Shown piece after piece: positions 60,181 to 64,000 of a DNA stretch of 64,000 bases. This DNA comes from Eretmocerus hayati. Its lineage: Eukaryota > Arthropoda > Insecta > Hymenoptera > Aphelinidae. Below the pieces are notes generated by a model, which did not search any database, had not been told where the DNA came from, and saw only the letters and a program-made list of their open reading frames with translations. The position numbers and the translations under genes were made by a program. The stretch lies in NCBI GenBank assembly GCA_029851415.1, contig CM056744.1:60969172-61033171 (forward strand). The letters run 5' to 3'. Numbering within the stretch: position 1 is the stretch's first letter; each line of letters opens with the position of its first letter.

Positions 60181-60879
60181 ATTTTTCTGAGCCCCTGCAG
60201 GTCCCTTAGTCTTCTCAATTTCCCTCTGCAGCCTTCTAGAAATGATCTCGTTCTCATTATCATTATTTTCCGTCTCATTATTCAATTATTACAACATTTA
60301 AAGTGAGCTTGGGTTACGGAGAAGATGTATATTTCTTCCAAAAAAATGTGAATTAGAAAAATTTTACAGTATATCCGAGAATCAAAAATCAATAACCAAA
60401 ATCTTTGTGTGACGGAACACTCCTCCACAACATGAACTTCATTTTCCAGAATCGAGTTCTCAATTTCCATCTTTTCACCACCTAACAATTTCAATTCATC
60501 TACAGCCTCCACTGCCACATGTACGTTGAACCTGTAAAGACCACTCAATGAAATCAATTTCGAAACGATTCTTTCCACTCTTATCTGATTTATCAGAAAA
60601 TTAACTCTTCTCTTGTAAGTCACCGCAAACTTCTAACTCCACTCCACGATCGTACGACTCAATTTGACCGTTTCCATCTTTCACAACAATAACATCAAGT
60701 TTGTGACGTATATTTGTGTACACCCAGAATTCCACTTTCATTCTTTTCATTCCTTTGAACGCATTGATCCTTCAGATAAACCTCTATCCCTGGAGAATCG
60801 ACAAGATTTGTGTGAAAATCGTGTCATATAGTCGAAACATCACCAATTCAACTCACTTATTGTTCCTTTTTTCGAAGGT

Positions 60880-61050
60880 ATACCTTCAAATTTCATTTTG
60901 TTGTATATTCCAACGTCATATTCGCGATTCTCTTGTTCAATTCGATGATATTCTCGTTATGAGATGACAGAACAACCCTATTCGTAGAAATATCTCCAGT
61001 CATATCTTTGAATATGGTTCTCCATACATCATCACTTATACACGTATACT
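60880..61050 (-). pseudogene. Second, partial Helitron helicase fragment
   Basis: The minus strand reads ISTNRVVLSSHNENIIELNK, matching by 60-70 bp the block at 62,200-62,310 (ATNRVVLSSHEENIIKLNK). It corresponds to the stretch of PIF1-like helicases where the 'ILTPKN...N..I' motif lies. Flanking sequence is not clearly collinear with the larger copy, so this is a duplicate fragment. Confidence 0.6.
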
Positions 61051-61690
61051 CAATTTGATATGTGATTAATTTGCTAATATTATTCTCAATTTCGTTCAGA
61101 GTTAACCATTCTGTACGTACCTCACTAATTCACTCCCATCGCCCTTTTTCTGGAACTCAGATTCGCAAAATACTTTGTCAACATACGCAACTATAGTTCT
61201 GTAATATAAATGTCATTAACATCTCTAATCATAGATATACATATCAATTAACTGAATTACTAACGTTGTTTCATCTCCAATTTGGACTCTATTCTTCGAA
61301 TAATTGAGTCCAGGAATTTTTTACATTCGCTGTGAATTCTCAAAATGAATATTCTCTGTTTCATGCAATGCTATTATTTCATCCAAACACTCAATTCCTG
61401 TAGATCGAACTGATTATTTTGAGCACTTGCCGTATTCTTCTCCAACCTTTTCTCTCGAACTGTTCGTTCAAATACCACAAGATTACCTGCTCCCTCAGTT
61501 CATATACTTTTATCGTTTTCCCCAACTCCAGATTTCACTCCATCTTAACGGAATTTGAGAACAATATACTTGAATTTCCAATCATATATGACAAAAATAT
61601 CAAACATTAGAAACCCCGTCCCAAACAACCTTTTCCGATCTCATCTGAAGCATCGAATCTATTTTCAATAAACGAATTCTTCTGATCTCT

Positions 61691-62880
61691 TCACCGAGGA
61701 AGAGCAACGTAAAGCTGTCCACTGGAGAGAATCGGCCGTTTTATATGAATATCAACCTTATCTAAACTTTCACGTGGAGACTTATTGATTGTCATTGCCA
61801 ATACCGAGACCACAGGGAGCTGTTCCCTGTGAACTACAAACGGCAGGAAAGACTCACCCTTGGTTAGTGTTAGCTTGGGTACGAAAACTATTGTCCCCAT
61901 ATTCTCCCCACTTATCACTTCCGCTTCAATATCATGCTTGTACAGTTACCTAATCTTTAATCGAATCCCATTACATAAACCCTTCGCCACTCTCAGATTC
62001 CGAGTCATCAGATTCCAAATCAACATCACAATAGCATTTACGTTCAAATCAAGTCCATGTGGAGTTAAACCGTCTCTAATTCTATTCAGAAACTCGGTTG
62101 GATATTTCAGATGAGTGTGCTCCTCGGTTTGATCTACACCTTTGTGAGTCGCATGATCAACGCTTAGTAAGATGAAGTCGGACCATCGAACATTTCCAAG
62201 ATTTTCTTATTCAATTTTATGATATTTTCTTCATGAGATGACAGAACAACTCTATTCGTAGCAATATCTTCATTGATGTCTTTGGATATGGGTTCTACGT
62301 ACATCATTACTCTTCCGCTCAGGTCTCACTTCCACTTCATCAATTCTACCCTCACCTCTACCAGAAGGATGTTGGGAAAATCAGGTCCTTAGATCTCAAA
62401 TTTTTAGTCAGCTTCATTACATTAAACAATTGCCATAAGGCTGACGATGTGATAGTTTTCTGGATTATACAATGTCTATTCCCATTGGTCAAAACTGGCA
62501 GGATTTGTCTGAAATCCCCGCCTGAAATCACCAATATTCGACCAAAGGGTGAGTCATTGTAAAAAACGTCACGGAGTGTTCTATCCACCACCTCCAACGC
62601 TTCTTTGGGAATCATTGATGCTTCACCCGAGATGATAACACCTGCTCCCCTCAATTTCTTCTCATCGGCATCAGATTTCAAAAAAATACTCTCAATACTT
62701 TCTAGATCCAAGGGTATTCTCAAGTATCTATGACTTGTCATACCTTGTGGTGAAAGAAATCGACTCAATACTCGTCCACGCCATTGGCAGAATCTTCTTC
62801 TTTTGGGATAAAAAATATTGAATGAGAGACCTTTACAAGGAAGTTTTTCCACAATCTCCAGGACCATCAATGAAACTGAC
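61691..62880 (-). pseudogene. Degenerate Helitron PIF1-like helicase
   Basis: Reading the minus strand in changing frames gives a Walker A GPGDCGKTSL near 62,860. Next come LRGAGVIISGEASM (Walker B region with Asp replaced) at ~62,640 and GGDFRQILPV at ~62,510. These are followed by LTKNLRS, the TNRVVLSSH block at ~62,250, and finally VLAMTINKS and GQLYVAL near 61,790-61,700. This is the motif order of the helicase at the C-terminus of Helitron Rep-Hel proteins. At least three frameshifts and the altered Walker B make it inactive. No Rep (rolling-circle) domain was found upstream on the minus strand. Confidence 0.8.
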
Positions 62881-62959
62881 TAGACTTTCATTACTTCTTA
62901 AGTTGCTATGGATGGACTATTGATTCTTCACTCCTTCAAATCAATAATCAGGAGTAGCG

Positions 62960-63001
62960 GGGGTTGGCGAGCGGAGCGAGCAGGGGGGCTTGCCCCCCTA
63001 G
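62960..63001 (+). mobile_element. Helitron-like 3' terminus on the + strand
   Basis: GGGGGGC-TT-GCCCCCC (62,983-62,998) is followed at once by CTAG (62,998-63,001, overlapping by one base) and then T. A GC hairpin close to a CTRR end inserted before T is the Helitron 3' pattern. The helicase remnant next to it reads on the opposite strand, so the two may be different elements. Confidence 0.5.
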
Positions 63002-64000
63002 TATATATATATAAATACTAAGGTCCCAGAGTGTTTTTCGATCGACAGTATATGGGTGGTGCTGATGGCGAGAGTAGTGATAATCACGAGGTAGAGCTCC
63101 ATATTTTAAGCAGATATGGCAAATGCTATTTTTTTTCTTTTTTCTTCTCAAATTGCTCCTCTTGCTCCTCTCGTTTAAGTCTCGATTTTTCCCTCTTGAC
63201 TCGAGCATTGTTTTCACTATTCTCCATGAATCAGTAATATTGAATATCCTGTCACAATCGACGATCTAGCACCACGCAAGCTATTTCCCATGTATCTAAT
63301 TTTAAAATCCTTTCAAGATGGTTATAATAGTCGATTTGCACAGAGTTGTCATCAAATGCCCGAAACCAATATTGATAGTAGAGCTCAGAATCAGGAAACA
63401 ACTAGTTGCGCGAATAACTACAAGCCCCCCCCCGTTGCCGTACTCAGTCGTCCAAAATTCTCTACAATGTCTACCGGTGAGCACAAACATACACATCTAC
63501 AGCGTAATGCTGTGTCTATGTTTGATAAGCCTGTACGACAAGCCGGATCTCTGAAATTCCTTCTGCTCAAGATCTGGCGCCTCGTCCGTAATTCTTCAAT
63601 TGACCGTAAAATTTTTGAATAAAGTCTATGGTGGCATTTGAAGGTAGAATGGGTTCTCTGGTGTGATTAATCTGTTTCCAAGATGATATGAGCGATTGCA
63701 ACCTCGTAGAAGTGCTGAAACGGGCTCGATCACATCGACCCCTTCGATACAACTCTTGTGATGCTTCTCACTCAAATAACATTCCATATCAGGACATGAG
63801 AACTATGGGATATTGTTCAAAAATAGGTGGAGAAAAATAGGCAAAACATTCCAGGAGCGTGCCCCCCTTCTCCCCGTCGTGCCGTGGAAATTTGACCATT
63901 TTGAGTCGAGTGGGCGCATGAACTGACCCATCTTCTTGATGCTATCATTTAAACGCAATTGGTCGCACGCACCCAAACCAAACGGGATATTATTGGTGTT
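63002..64000. other. Right margin, nothing recognised
   Basis: Begins with a TA run, includes a T-rich tract at 63,127-63,150 and a C run at 63,426-63,433. Short frames on both strands have no recognisable family. Confidence 0.4.

Noticed and set aside
59883..60278. 131-codon minus-strand frame rich in GP, collagen-like
   Set aside because: It is produced by the 12-bp minisatellite period and has no start context or flanking exons.

Overview
This 64-kb window is eukaryotic nuclear DNA, most likely from an arthropod and probably an insect. The basis is the mixture of a pogo-type DNA transposon, BEL/Pao and Gypsy-like LTR retrotransposons, PHD-finger/FP-type non-LTR retrotransposons and a decayed Helitron helicase. 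GT-AG introns, AATAAA polyadenylation signals and TCAGGTTAGGTT-type repeats (common in insect genomes) agree with this. No prokaryotic operons, rRNA, tRNA or CRISPR arrays were seen. Nearly everything recognisable is mobile or repetitive. Only two short pieces look like host genes: a Pro/Gly/Met-rich terminal exon (47,436-47,542, +) and a first exon resembling the proteasomal ubiquitin receptor Rpn13/ADRM1 (58,590-58,787, -).

Layout. 0.1-1.3 kb: tandem ~350-bp repeat, one copy holding a 378-bp TTAA-flanked MITE while its neighbour preserves the empty site. 2.4-7.7 kb: a complete pogo-superfamily transposon (24-bp TIRs, TA duplication) whose transposase appears to be spliced from six exons, all introns phase 1, with a frameshift in an AG run of the last exon. 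8-15 kb: short repeats, a palindromic MITE with a TA run, and an RT pseudogene (+). 15.6-16.7 kb: almost perfectly palindromic Tc1/mariner-like element. 17.2-19.7 kb: RT pseudogene (-) carrying two nested insertions. 19.85 kb: a 37-bp-stem hairpin. 20.6-25.3 kb: a 4.7-kb foldback whose arms carry 185-bp tandem repeats (about five versus two copies). 25.8-29.4 kb: 5' half of a non-LTR retrotransposon (-).

31.3-37.0 kb: BEL/Pao element (-) with a long intact pol frame and its 3' LTR, but without most of gag or a 5' LTR. 37.2-38.4 kb: two dispersed repeat families with relatives at 23 kb and 57-58 kb. 38.4-45.9 kb: two long Gypsy-like LTRs in opposite orientation flanking a truncated gag. 46-47 kb: GC-rich stretch of unknown nature. 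48.7-52.5 kb: element with ~330-bp inverted ends rich in CAGTGA. 52.7-56.6 kb: AAAC-rich blocks with hAT-like ends. 60-63 kb: 12-bp minisatellite, degenerate Helitron helicase (-), and a Helitron-like 3' hairpin on the opposite strand.

The genes do not form a pathway. The window reads as a nest of transposons inserted into and beside one another, with host exons surviving at the margins. The most informative items are the multi-exon pogo transposase, the giant foldback, the opposed LTR pair, the self-documenting TTAA insertion and the Rpn13-like exon. All family names rest on motif recognition by eye; no database search was possible.
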